From positions 124,001 through 188,000 of the forward strand of contig NZ_FSQW01000002.1 in assembly GCF_900128895.1 (NCBI RefSeq): a DNA stretch of 64,000 nt. The letters are read 5' to 3'. This DNA is from Parasphingorhabdus marina DSM 22363 (GTDB taxonomy: Bacteria; Pseudomonadota; Alphaproteobacteria; Sphingomonadales; Sphingomonadaceae). A program made the position numbers and the translations under genes. Under the pieces are notes generated by a model. That model saw nothing but the letters and a program-made list of their open reading frames with translations, ran no database searches and was not told where the DNA came from. Below are positions 55,396 through 64,000 of this stretch, one piece after another; positions within the stretch are counted from its first letter, which is position 1, and each line of letters begins with the position of its first letter.

Positions 55396-56390
55396 AACCC
55401 CATGGCTGGATCATTCTCGACAAGCCGCTCGAGCTGGGGTCGACCCAGGCCGTCGGGGCGGTGAAACGCAATTTGCGGGAGGCCGGCCTGCTCGGAAAGG
55501 GCAAAGACAAGCTGAAAGTCGGGCATGGCGGGACACTGGATCCCTTGGCGACCGGGGTGTTGCCGATCGCCATTGGTGAGGCGACCAAGCTGTGCGGGCG
55601 AATGCTGGATGCCACCAAGGTCTATGAATTCACCATCGCGTTCGGCAGTGAGACCGATACGCTTGATGCTGAAGGAGAGGTGACCGAAACGTCCGAACAT
55701 CGGCCGACGCTCGCGGAAGTAGATGCGGTTTTACCGCAGTTCACCGGGGAAATTGAACAGATTCCACCCAGATATTCGGCGCTGAAGATTGATGGCCAGC
55801 GCGCCTATGACCTGGCCCGGGCCGGGGAAGAGGTGGAGATGAAGATGCGGCGGGTGAAAGTGTTTTCGCTGTCTGTTTGTCATGCTGAACTTGCTCCGGC
55901 ATCCGTTTCTCCTCAAGCGCCGTCAAGAGATGAGAAGCGGACCCTGAAAGAAGTTCAGGGTGACGAAAAACTGCAATCGCTCACCCTCCGGGCCGAAGTG
56001 TCCAAAGGCACCTATATCCGTTCCCTGGCCCGCGATATTGCCGGGGAAGTGGGGACATATGGCCACGTCACCATGCTCCGCCGGACAAAGGCGGGACCAT
56101 TTGCGCTCAAAGACGCGATTTCACTGGACAAACTCAATGAAATTGGTAAGGGCGCGGACATTAAAGATTATCTCTTGCCGCTTGAGGCGGGGCTGGACGA
56201 CATCCCGGCTTTTGACCTCACTCCTGATCAGGCAAGACTGCTTCGGCAAGGCCAACGGCTGGACGAACGGGATTTGATCGGGAACCCCGCCATAAACGGG
56301 ACTTTTCTGGCTACTGAGGAGGGATCCCCGGTTGCACTGGCAGAGTCTGTTGATGGGATCGTAAAGGTCATCCGCGGGTTTAATGTGTAA
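55383..56390 (+). CDS. truB: tRNA pseudouridine(55) synthase with in-frame palindromic insert
   Basis: A 335-residue enzyme making pseudouridine 55 in the T-arm. The catalytic Asp53 is in [29 protein letters not shown] is the conserved C-terminal motif. Between VKVFSLSV and [13 protein letters not shown] it carries about 30 extra residues (166-195) that E. coli TruB lacks, encoded by a palindromic element at 55879-55964. The insert lies at a hairpin turn and leaves all motifs intact. Start GTG 55383 or TTG 55392, overlapping the GNAT stop. Confidence 0.93.
   Translation: MESLKPHGWIILDKPLELGSTQAVGAVKRNLREAGLLGKGKDKLKVGHGGTLDPLATGVLPIAIGEATKLCGRMLDATKVYEFTIAFGSETDTLDAEGEVTETSEHRPTLAEVDAVLPQFTGEIEQIPPRYSALKIDGQRAYDLARAGEEVEMKMRRVKVFSLSVCHAELAPASVSPQAPSRDEKRTLKEVQGDEKLQSLTLRAEVSKGTYIRSLARDIAGEVGTYGHVTMLRRTKAGPFALKDAISLDKLNEIGKGADIKDYLLPLEAGLDDIPAFDLTPDQARLLRQGQRLDERDLIGNPAINGTFLATEEGSPVALAESVDGIVKVIRGFNV
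55879..55964. repeat. bipartite palindromic element, family B, inside truB
   Basis: Outer arms GTCATGCTGAACTT (55879-55892) and AAGTTCAGGGTGAC (55951-55964) are inverted with two mismatches. Right hairpin ACCCTGAA with TTCAGGGT (55941-55948, 55954-55961); left hairpin is decayed. CCGTTTCTC and GAGAAGCGG form the inner stem. It stays open in the truB frame, adding about 30 codons. Similar elements are familiar between genes in sphingomonads (from memory). Confidence 0.85.
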
Positions 56391-56415
56391 AGATGTTCGG
56401 AGGAATAATACGATT

Positions 56416-56685
56416 ATGACGATTACCGCAGAAAAAAAGCAGGAACTGATTGAAAAATTCGCCCAGACAAAAGGTGATACCGGTTCCCCGGAAGTCCAGG
56501 TTGCGATCCTCACCGAGCGCATCGTGAACTTGACCGAGCATTTCAAGGGCCATCACAAGGACAATCACTCGCGTCGCGGGTTGCTGACGATGGTCAACAA
56601 GCGCCGCAGCTTGCTGGACTATCTCCGCAAGAAAGACGCGGATCGCTATTCCAGGCTGATCAAGGACCTTGGTCTCCGGAAATAA
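56416..56685 (+). CDS. rpsO: 30S ribosomal protein S15
   Basis: An 89-residue S15 with [15 protein letters not shown], the [15 protein letters not shown]-binding loop and the [13 protein letters not shown] end. The ATG at 56416 follows CGGAGGA; the longer frame starting at 56383 is not needed. It is followed by a strong hairpin with a T-tract. Confidence 0.97.
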   Translation: MTITAEKKQELIEKFAQTKGDTGSPEVQVAILTERIVNLTEHFKGHHKDNHSRRGLLTMVNKRRSLLDYLRKKDADRYSRLIKDLGLRK

Positions 56686-56697
56686 GAGTTTCGAAGG

Positions 56698-56726
56698 CGG
56701 CCCCCACTCGGGGGCCGTTTTCTTGT
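56698..56726 (+). terminator. terminator or attenuator between rpsO and pnp
   Basis: CGGCCCCC (56698-56705) pairs with GGGGGCCG (56710-56717) around ACTC, followed by TTTTCTTG. It lies 12 bases after the rpsO stop and may set pnp read-through, as in other bacteria. Confidence 0.8.
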
Positions 56727-56859
56727 TGGGTGTTGCGGCAATAAGGCGGCAATGCCCGGAAAATGGGGCACAAATGACCCCGAACCGCCGCAGGACGGTA
56801 TTCCTGCAACAAGTAAGCCCCCGCACTGCATAGGGCAGGCGGGACAAAGGAAAACAAGA

Positions 56860-59133
56860 ATGTTTGATGTAAAGAAAGTAGAAATGGAGTGGGGCGGACA
56901 GACCCTCACTCTGGAAACGGGCCGGATTGCCCGTCAGGCCGACGGCGCGGTGCTCGCGACCCTCGGCGAAACGGTTGTACTGTGCGCAGTTACCGCCGCC
57001 AAATCGGTGCGTGAAGGACAGGATTTCTTCCCGCTCACCGTCCACTATCAGGAAAAATTCTCGGCTGCCGGACGTATTCCGGGCGGCTTTTTCAAGCGCG
57101 AAGGCCGCGCGACGGAAAAGGAAACGCTGACCTCGCGTTTGATTGACCGTCCGTGCCGTCCGCTGTTCCCCGAAGGTTTCTACAACGAAATCAACGTGAT
57201 TTGTCAGGTTTTGAGCTATGATGGCGTCAACGAACCCGACATTCTCGCCATGGTTGCGGCTTCTGCTGCGCTGACCATTTCCGGTGTGCCCTTCATGGGT
57301 CCGATCGGCGCAGCACGTGTCGGTTACAAGGAAGGCGAATATCAGCTGAACCCGTCGATGGAAGAAGTTGCCGAAGGCGAACTCGACCTCGTTGTTGCGG
57401 CCACCCAGGGTGCCGTGATGATGGTGGAATCGGAAGCGAAAGAGCTGTCCGAAGACGTCATGCTCGGCGCTGTCGAATTTGCCCATGCTGCGTCCAAGGA
57501 TGTGGCCGGCCTGATCATCGATCTGGCGGAACAGGCTGCAAAAGAGCCTTGGCAGCTCGATGCCGGCGAAGACAATAGCGATATCAAGGAAGACCTGCGC
57601 AAGCTGGTCGGTGACGATATCGCAGCGGCTTACAAGCTGACCGACAAGTCCGAGCGCAGCGATGCACTCAATGCGGCCCGCGACAAAGCCAAAGAGAAAT
57701 ATGCCGAAGAAGAAGGCCAGGTTCAGATGACCGCTGGCAAGATGGTCAAGAAGCTGGAAGCGGAAATCGTTCGCGGCGCGATCATCAAGGATGGCACGCG
57801 TATCGACGGTCGCAAGCTCGATCAGGTGCGCCCGATCGAAGCCATGGTTGGTCTGTTGCCGCGGACCCACGGTTCGTCGCTGTTCACGCGCGGCGAAACG
57901 CAGGCGATTGTGACGACCACGCTGGGCACCAAGGATGCCGAGCAGATGATCGATGGTCTTGACGGTCTGAGCTACAGCAATTTCATGCTGCACTATAACT
58001 TCCCGCCCTATTCGGTCGGTGAAGTGGGTCGTTTCGGCTTTACCAGCCGCCGCGAAACCGGCCACGGCAAGCTCGCATTCCGCGCGCTGCGTCCGGTACT
58101 GCCGACGGTGGAAGACTTCCCGTACACCATTCGTGTTCTCAGCGACATAACCGAGTCTAACGGTTCGTCTTCCATGGCGACAGTTTGCGGCGGTTCGCTC
58201 GCGATGATGGATGCCGGTGTGCCGCTGGCGCGTCCGGTGTCGGGCATTGCCATGGGCCTGATCCTCGAAGGCGAAGAGTTTGCGGTTCTGTCCGACATTC
58301 TCGGTGACGAGGATCATCTCGGCGACATGGACTTCAAGGTCGCGGGTACCGAACAGGGTATCACCTCGTTGCAGATGGACATCAAGGTCGCCGGTATTAC
58401 CCGGGAAATCATGCAGACTGCCCTCGAGCAGGCCAATGGCGGTCGGGCGCATATCCTGGGCGAAATGTCCAAGGCGCTGAGCTCGGTCCGTACCGAAATG
58501 AGCGAGCATGCTCCGCGTATCGAAACGATGCAGATCTCGAAAGAGAAAATCCGCGACGTGATTGGTACCGGCGGCAAGGTCATTCGTGAAATCGTTGCCG
58601 AAACCGGTGCGAAGGTGGACATTGACGACGAAGGTCTGATCAAGGTCTCCTCTTCCGACAAGTCGCAAATCGAAGCCGCGGTCAAGTGGATCGAAGGCAT
58701 TGTCGAAGAAGCCGAAGTCGGCAAGATCTACGAAGGCAAGGTCGTCAATCTGGTAGACTTTGGCGCATTCGTGAATTTCATGGGCGGCAAGGACGGCCTG
58801 GTTCACGTGTCCGAGATCAAGAATGAGCGTGTCGAGAAAGTCTCTGACGAGCTCAGCGAAGGTCAGGAAGTCAAGGTCAAGGTTCTCGAGATTGACCAGC
58901 GCGGCAAGGTTCGCCTGTCGATGCGGGTTGTTGATCAGGAAACCGGAGAAGAGCTGGAAGACACCCGCCCGCCGCGTGAACCGCGTGGCAAGGGCCCGCG
59001 CCGTGATGGCGGTGGTGGTCGTGGTCGCGGTCGTGATGGTGGCGGACGCGGTCGGGGCCGGGGTCGCGACAATGGCGGCGACGACAAGGGCGGTGCCGAT
59101 ATTCCGCTTCCGGACTCGATTACGGAAGACTAA
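56860..59133 (+). CDS. pnp: polyribonucleotide nucleotidyltransferase
   Basis: A 757-residue exoribonuclease. Two RNase PH domains with the helical linker, KH ([21 protein letters not shown]) and S1 domains are in order. The last 50 residues are a Gly/Arg-rich tail (from about 705: [18 protein letters not shown]), possibly an RNA-binding or RNase E contact. Start ATG 56860 fits the family; the longer frame is spurious. A terminator follows. Confidence 0.96.
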   Translation: MFDVKKVEMEWGGQTLTLETGRIARQADGAVLATLGETVVLCAVTAAKSVREGQDFFPLTVHYQEKFSAAGRIPGGFFKREGRATEKETLTSRLIDRPCRPLFPEGFYNEINVICQVLSYDGVNEPDILAMVAASAALTISGVPFMGPIGAARVGYKEGEYQLNPSMEEVAEGELDLVVAATQGAVMMVESEAKELSEDVMLGAVEFAHAASKDVAGLIIDLAEQAAKEPWQLDAGEDNSDIKEDLRKLVGDDIAAAYKLTDKSERSDALNAARDKAKEKYAEEEGQVQMTAGKMVKKLEAEIVRGAIIKDGTRIDGRKLDQVRPIEAMVGLLPRTHGSSLFTRGETQAIVTTTLGTKDAEQMIDGLDGLSYSNFMLHYNFPPYSVGEVGRFGFTSRRETGHGKLAFRALRPVLPTVEDFPYTIRVLSDITESNGSSSMATVCGGSLAMMDAGVPLARPVSGIAMGLILEGEEFAVLSDILGDEDHLGDMDFKVAGTEQGITSLQMDIKVAGITREIMQTALEQANGGRAHILGEMSKALSSVRTEMSEHAPRIETMQISKEKIRDVIGTGGKVIREIVAETGAKVDIDDEGLIKVSSSDKSQIEAAVKWIEGIVEEAEVGKIYEGKVVNLVDFGAFVNFMGGKDGLVHVSEIKNERVEKVSDELSEGQEVKVKVLEIDQRGKVRLSMRVVDQETGEELEDTRPPREPRGKGPRRDGGGGRGRGRDGGGRGRGRGRDNGGDDKGGADIPLPDSITED

Positions 59134-59154
59134 ATATCCGCACAGATACAGGGA

Positions 59155-59185
59155 AGGGGCGCCGTGCAGACGGGGCCCCTTTTCT
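59155..59185 (+). terminator. intrinsic terminator after pnp
   Basis: GGGGC-G-CCGT (59156-59165) pairs with ACGG-G-GCCCC (59170-59179), one mismatch, loop GCAG, followed by TTTTCTTG. It closes the rimP-pnp operon. Confidence 0.75.
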
Positions 59186-59277
59186 TGTGCGTGAATTGCT
59201 CGCGGAATTCCGCTATAATGCTGTGGGTCAGATGATCCGTATGGCAGGAACATGTGGTCATCGGGAGGAGGATCGCC

Positions 59278-59853
59278 ATGATTTTTCGCGGGTTTCCGAT
59301 GCTGGCGGTTATTACACTGCTGGCGTGCAATCCGGTTTCGGATGATGGTGCCAGTAAGACCGAGCCCGAGGTTCGGGACTTCAACGTACAGATAATCGCC
59401 AGCGGCGCCGCTGTTAATCCTTGCCTGGAAAGTCCGGATTTGTCGGGTTTCTGGATCGCCCTCACGGCAAAGAAAGACGCTGCTGGCTTGAACCTGGACA
59501 ATGCAGGAACCGTCGCGCTGGACAGCAAGGGCAAGAGCTGGAAGGCCAAATCCTTCATTCCCAAATCACCTTATGGCCATGAGATGGAACGCAGCGGTTC
59601 GATGATGGTCTGCGGGGGGTCCGGAGGGATCAAAATCGATGGAAGTGACGAGACATGGGGTTCGGTCAGCGAAAGCAATCTGACTTTTCCTCCTTCCGGA
59701 GAAGGCGAACCGCTCAACCGGATCGCATACAAGTTTCGAAAAGATGGCGGATTGGCCCTCGGTCTGTTTTTCGCAGCCCCATTTGCTGAAATTGAAGCAA
59801 TTGAACTGTCCAATGGCCAACGTATTGAAAGAGAAGTCTGGCAGCGGCCCTGA
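59278..59853 (+). CDS. lipoprotein of unknown function
   Basis: A 191-residue lipoprotein from ATG 59278 with a strong GGGAGGAGG ribosome site. The lipobox is LLAC (Cys17). The mature part has two Cys (about 48 and 111) and a beta-rich pattern; one short stretch LSGFWIALTAKKD opens the domain. No family recognised. It stands alone between pnp and bamD. Confidence 0.65.
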   Translation: MIFRGFPMLAVITLLACNPVSDDGASKTEPEVRDFNVQIIASGAAVNPCLESPDLSGFWIALTAKKDAAGLNLDNAGTVALDSKGKSWKAKSFIPKSPYGHEMERSGSMMVCGGSGGIKIDGSDETWGSVSESNLTFPPSGEGEPLNRIAYKFRKDGGLALGLFFAAPFAEIEAIELSNGQRIEREVWQRP

Positions 59854-59997
59854 TCGATGATGACCGGTTGAAAAACAGGACCGGCGGTTCATTCTCGATA
59901 AAGCTGTACCGTGCAAGGTCTGCAGGACATTGTCCGGCGCCGCTTTTTTCCGTTTGTTCTTGGCGGGATCAAATCAACTGGCTAAGAGGGTCACGTT

Positions 59998-60777
59998 ATG
60001 AAAACACAGATTTTGAAAGCGGCCTTTCTGGGCTTTTCACTCACCACATTGTCGGCCTGTGCGGCATTTGGCGGCGGCGGAGGCAGCGCCGATACGCGCT
60101 ATGTCGCGCGGGATGTGAACACCCTGTACAATGCGGCGAAAGACCGGCTCGATCGCGGGCAGCACAAGATTGCGGCGGCGCTGTTCGACGAAGTGGAGCG
60201 TCAGCATCCCTATTCGCCATGGGCCCGCCGCGCGCAGCAGATGAGCGCGTTCAGCTATTATGTTGCCGGCGATTATAACAAGGCGATTGAATCCTCCCGC
60301 CGTTTTCTGTCGATTCACCCGGGCAACAAGGACGCGCCCTATGCCTATTATCTGATCGCACTCAGCTATTATGAGCAGATCAGCGATGTGACCCGGGATC
60401 AGCGAATTACCGAACAGGCTTTGGCAGCGCTTGGCGAAGTGTCCCGGCGTTATCCGAACAGCCGTTATGCTGCGGATGCGCTGCTCAAAATGGATCTGGT
60501 CAATGACCACCTTGCCGGCAAGGAAATGGAAATCGGCCGGTTCTATCAGCGTCGCGGCAAATGGCTGGCGGCCACCATCCGGTTTCGCACTGTGATCGAA
60601 AAATATCAGACCACAACCCACGCACCGGAAGCGCTGATGCGGCTGACGGAATCCTATCTGTCGCTCGGCATCCCGGCGGAAGCGAAAAAATCCGCAGCCG
60701 TGCTCGGCGCCAATTATCCCGGGTCCAAATGGTATGAACGGGCTTTTGAGCTGGTCAACAAGCACGGCGCGATCTGA
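59998..60777 (+). CDS. bamD: outer-membrane assembly lipoprotein BamD
   Basis: A 259-residue lipoprotein (lipobox LSAC, Cys21) with five tandem TPR-like repeats (about 35-250): YNAAKDRLDRGQHKIAAALFDEVERQHPYSP, then further repeats ending in YPGSKWYERAFELV. It is the essential helical partner of BamA in outer-membrane protein insertion. Upstream of recN as in many alphaproteobacteria. Confidence 0.94.
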   Translation: MKTQILKAAFLGFSLTTLSACAAFGGGGGSADTRYVARDVNTLYNAAKDRLDRGQHKIAAALFDEVERQHPYSPWARRAQQMSAFSYYVAGDYNKAIESSRRFLSIHPGNKDAPYAYYLIALSYYEQISDVTRDQRITEQALAALGEVSRRYPNSRYAADALLKMDLVNDHLAGKEMEIGRFYQRRGKWLAATIRFRTVIEKYQTTTHAPEALMRLTESYLSLGIPAEAKKSAAVLGANYPGSKWYERAFELVNKHGAI

Positions 60778-60839
60778 ATTACGGTTACGATTGTGCATGC
60801 CCCGTTGCGGCTGACTGGAACGTGATTTAAGGAAGGGCT

Positions 60840-62504
60840 GTGCTGCAGTCTCTTTCCATCCGCAACATCGTATTGATTGAAGCGCTTGATCTGGAATTCG
60901 GATCGGGCCTGTCGGTGCTGACCGGAGAAACCGGGGCGGGCAAGTCCATCCTGCTCGACTCTCTCGGACTAACCATGGGGAGCCGGGCGGATAGCGGGCT
61001 GGTCCGGCAAGGATCGGAAAAAGCCCAGGTGACGGCGGTTTTCGATGCGCCGCCAGCCGGCAGCAAGATCGCCCGATATCTGGAAGAGAATGATATCGAG
61101 CTGGAACCCGGCGAGCCGCTGATCATCAAGCGCTCGGTCAAGGCGGACGGCGGCAGTCGGGCATTTGTCAATGACCAGCCCTGTTCGGCCGCACTGTTGC
61201 GTCAGGCTGGAAGCCGGTTGATCGAGATTCACGGCCAGCATGACGATCGCGGCCTTATCAATCCGCGCGGACACCGGGCATTGCTGGACATGTTTGCCGG
61301 CGCAAATCTTGCGGCTGTTGAAAAAGCCCATGCCGCCTGGCAGGCCGCGAAACAGGCATTGGAAACAGCCCGTGAGGATCAGGAGGCTGCTGAAAAAGAC
61401 CGGGATTATCTCCAGCACAGCGTCGCCGAACTCTCGAAATTCGCGCCCCAGGAGGGAGAAGAGCAGGAGCTGGCTCTCGAGCGCGCAACAATGATGAAGG
61501 GCGAGAAGCTCACCGGCGATCTCGAAGCGATCCGCTCGACCTTTGACGGGTCGGAAGGCGGGCTGGCTTCGCTCCGGGCAGCGGCCCGGCGACTGGACCG
61601 GATTGCGGGGGATCATCCGCTGCTTGCCGAGGCCCTGGCGGCGATCGACCGCGCAGTTATTGAAGCGGGGGAGGCGGAGGACAAGCTCAACGAAGCGGCC
61701 AGTGCGCTGACCTTTGACCCGCAGCGGCTTGACGACATGGAAACGCGGCTTTTCGAGTTGCGGGCGCTGGCACGCAAGCACCGGGTCGAGCCGGACCGGT
61801 TGCAGGCATTTCTGGTTGAGCTCGAAACCCGGTTGGCGGCGATCAGCGATGGCGGGCAATCGCTGGAACGACTGGACGCTTGTTTGCAGGAAGCGAGGCA
61901 CGAGTATATCGAGGCTGCCGAGGCCCTGCGGACGAAACGTGTCAAGGCGGCGAAGGCGCTCGACAAGGCGGTGGCGGGAGAGCTCAAGCCGCTGAAACTG
62001 GATGCTGCGCGTTTTGAGACATTGGTTGAAGAATTACCGGAAGATAACTGGAATATAAAGGGAATGGACCGGGTCGAGTTCCTGATCTCGACCAATCCGG
62101 GTGCGCCGCTGGCCCCGCTGGGCAAGATTGCCTCGGGCGGGGAATTGTCACGCTTCATTCTTGCGCTCAAGGTGGCTCTGGCGGAAGAAGGCGGGGCGAA
62201 ATCGATCATTTTCGACGAAGTGGATCGCGGCGTCGGCGGGGCGGTAGCCGCGGCGATCGGCGAGCGTCTGGCGCGTCTGTCGGATGGTGCGCAATTGCTC
62301 GTTGTCACCCACAGCCCGCAGGTCGCTTCGCGCGGGGATGCGCATTATCTGATCAACAAAAGTTCCGACAGCACCGTGTCACGCACTGATGTGCAGGCGC
62401 TGGATGCCGACAACCGCCGTCAGGAAATCGCCCGGATGCTGTCCGGCGCGGATGTCACGGACGAGGCGAGGGCGCAGGCCGATCGCCTGCTGGAGGGGGT
62501 TTGA
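60840..62504 (+). CDS. recN: DNA repair ATPase RecN
   Basis: A 554-residue SMC-like repair protein. Walker A GETGAGKS is at 29-36; long coiled coils (about 150-360) follow; the C-terminal signature LSRFILALKVAL and Walker B IFDEVDRGVGG precede LLVVTHSPQVASRGD. Start GTG 60840. The third 25-bp motif copy lies inside it (SLERLDACLQ). Confidence 0.95.
   Translation: MLQSLSIRNIVLIEALDLEFGSGLSVLTGETGAGKSILLDSLGLTMGSRADSGLVRQGSEKAQVTAVFDAPPAGSKIARYLEENDIELEPGEPLIIKRSVKADGGSRAFVNDQPCSAALLRQAGSRLIEIHGQHDDRGLINPRGHRALLDMFAGANLAAVEKAHAAWQAAKQALETAREDQEAAEKDRDYLQHSVAELSKFAPQEGEEQELALERATMMKGEKLTGDLEAIRSTFDGSEGGLASLRAAARRLDRIAGDHPLLAEALAAIDRAVIEAGEAEDKLNEAASALTFDPQRLDDMETRLFELRALARKHRVEPDRLQAFLVELETRLAAISDGGQSLERLDACLQEARHEYIEAAEALRTKRVKAAKALDKAVAGELKPLKLDAARFETLVEELPEDNWNIKGMDRVEFLISTNPGAPLAPLGKIASGGELSRFILALKVALAEEGGAKSIIFDEVDRGVGGAVAAAIGERLARLSDGAQLLVVTHSPQVASRGDAHYLINKSSDSTVSRTDVQALDADNRRQEIARMLSGADVTDEARAQADRLLEGV
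61862..61886. repeat. 25-bp repeated motif, copy 3 (inside recN)
   Basis: It matches copy 1 at 23 of 25 positions. Here it is coding (LERLDACL), which suggests either chance constraint or an origin of the intergenic copies from recN-like sequence. Confidence 0.45.
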
Positions 62505-62881
62505 TCCGGCGGCGGGACATGCTGGCCTGGATGGGCGTGGTGGCGCTGCCCGGCTGCATGACGATCAGGGAGGAAAGATGGATGGAAGAAGTTCTGCCAT
62601 ACGGCATTATCGGCCAGATGAAGGTCGCGGCAGGTCAGCGCGAGACCCTGATCGCCATCCTTGCCGAGGGCACCCGAAACATGCCCGGCAATATCAGCTA
62701 TACCATATCAAAGGACCAAAGCGATGAAAACGCCCTCTGGATCACCGAATATTGGGAGTCAAAAGACGCCCATGCAGCTTCCTTGCAACTGGAATCCGTG
62801 CAGGCGGCCATCGGCAAGGGTCGGGCGCTGATCGAGGGCTTTGGTCACCGGTTTGAAGTCACACCGGTTGCGGGGGGGTGA
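62501..62881 (+). CDS. antibiotic biosynthesis monooxygenase-fold protein
   Basis: Up to 126 residues. The core (about 33-126) is a ferredoxin-like ABM domain: GIIGQMKVAAGQRETLIAILAEGTRNMPGNISYTI (residues 35-69), ALWITEYWESKDAH. From TTG 62501, overlapping the recN stop, it carries a twin-arginine-like start (MIRRRDMLAWMGVVALPGC) ending in a lipobox. An in-frame ATG at 62582 with GGGAGG upstream would give a plain 99-residue cytoplasmic protein. Both starts have ribosome sites, so the location is uncertain. Confidence 0.72.
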   Translation: MIRRRDMLAWMGVVALPGCMTIREERWMEEVLPYGIIGQMKVAAGQRETLIAILAEGTRNMPGNISYTISKDQSDENALWITEYWESKDAHAASLQLESVQAAIGKGRALIEGFGHRFEVTPVAGG

Positions 62882-62899
62882 GCGTGCCGCCAATCCAAA

Positions 62900-63003
62900 C
62901 CCCTCCCTTTCAAGGGAGGGGCTGGGGTGGGATGTGGCGAAGCCAATGGTCTTCAACGCTCGGGAAGAAGAACCACCCCAACCCCTCCTTCAAGAAGGAG
63001 GGG
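62900..63003. repeat. bipartite palindromic element, family A copy 2
   Basis: Hairpin 1 pairs 62900-62909 with 62912-62921; hairpin 2 pairs 62982-62991 with 62994-63003, both perfect 10 bp. Arms GGGGTGG and CCACCCC bring them together around a core of about 42 bases. Same plan as the element before rbfA. The right arm AAGGAGG is the ribosome site of the DUF559 gene. Confidence 0.85.
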
Positions 63004-63009
63004 CTACAG

Positions 63010-64000
<991 letters not shown>

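Noticed and set aside
56380-59253. 957-codon open frame on the minus strand opposite pnp
   Set aside because: Antisense shadow of a GC-rich coding gene; no ribosome site and low-complexity composition. Pnp on the plus strand is certain.

Overview
The window looks like one stretch of chromosome from a marine-type sphingomonad (Alphaproteobacteria, Sphingomonadales; the Sphingorhabdus/Parasphingorhabdus/Sphingopyxis neighbourhood is my inference). The grounds are an estimated mid-50s percent GC, a crtY-crtI-crtB carotenoid operon, the YlxR-L7Ae fusion after nusA, RhlG-like and OYE redox enzymes, many small lipoproteins, and alphaproteobacterial bipartite palindromic repeats. I saw no rRNA, tRNA, CRISPR array, prophage or insertion sequence. 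Almost all the DNA is coding. Starts were moved inward from the longest open frame wherever ribosome binding sites, signal peptides or family alignments required it.

Layout. 0-7.4 kb: a partial exported protein, an SBF-like transporter, the YbbA/YbbP ABC system divergent from a TesA-type lipoprotein esterase, and a TelA-family gene with a membrane-protein partner. 7.5-12.5 kb: an RhlG-like reductase, an OYE-type flavoenzyme, a membrane protein, a PmbA/TldD-family protein and an inositol-phosphatase-family protein. 12.5-18.3 kb: crtB, crtI and crtY, divergent from a sterol-desaturase-type hydroxylase, a DUF2141 protein and a MipA/OmpV barrel. 18.4-36 kb: housekeeping genes (lepA, prfB, dnaN) mixed with accessory metabolism (GMC oxidoreductase, beta-propeller lipoprotein, CsgG-like protein, FprA-type reductase, epoxide hydrolase, D-aminoacylase-type amidohydrolase) and a His-rich, possibly metal-linked pair. 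36-48 kb: a histidine phosphatase, an exported IalB-like protein, two PilZ proteins, rlmN, RidA, a cytochrome b/molybdoenzyme/cyclopropane synthase run, argG, a Ca/Na antiporter and a compact arsenic module (arsR, arsI, aquaglyceroporin). 48-59 kb: the translation and RNA operon rimP-nusA-ylxR-infB-rbfA-tdk-GNAT-truB-rpsO-pnp. 59-64 kb: a lipoprotein, bamD, recN, a monooxygenase-fold protein, a DUF559 nuclease-like gene and the 5' part of ligA.

The most interesting signal is a set of four bipartite palindromic elements in the last 10 kb. Two lie inside essential or conserved genes without breaking the frame. One adds about 30 residues to TruB. Another adds at least 26 residues to LigA. The other two lie between genes, and their right arms supply the Shine-Dalgarno sequences of rbfA and of the DUF559 gene. 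The elements fall into three sequence families with one architecture: hairpin, stem arm, core, stem arm, hairpin. The DUF559 gene sits between recN and ligA with elements on both sides. A separate 25-bp motif occurs three times, twice just after stop codons.
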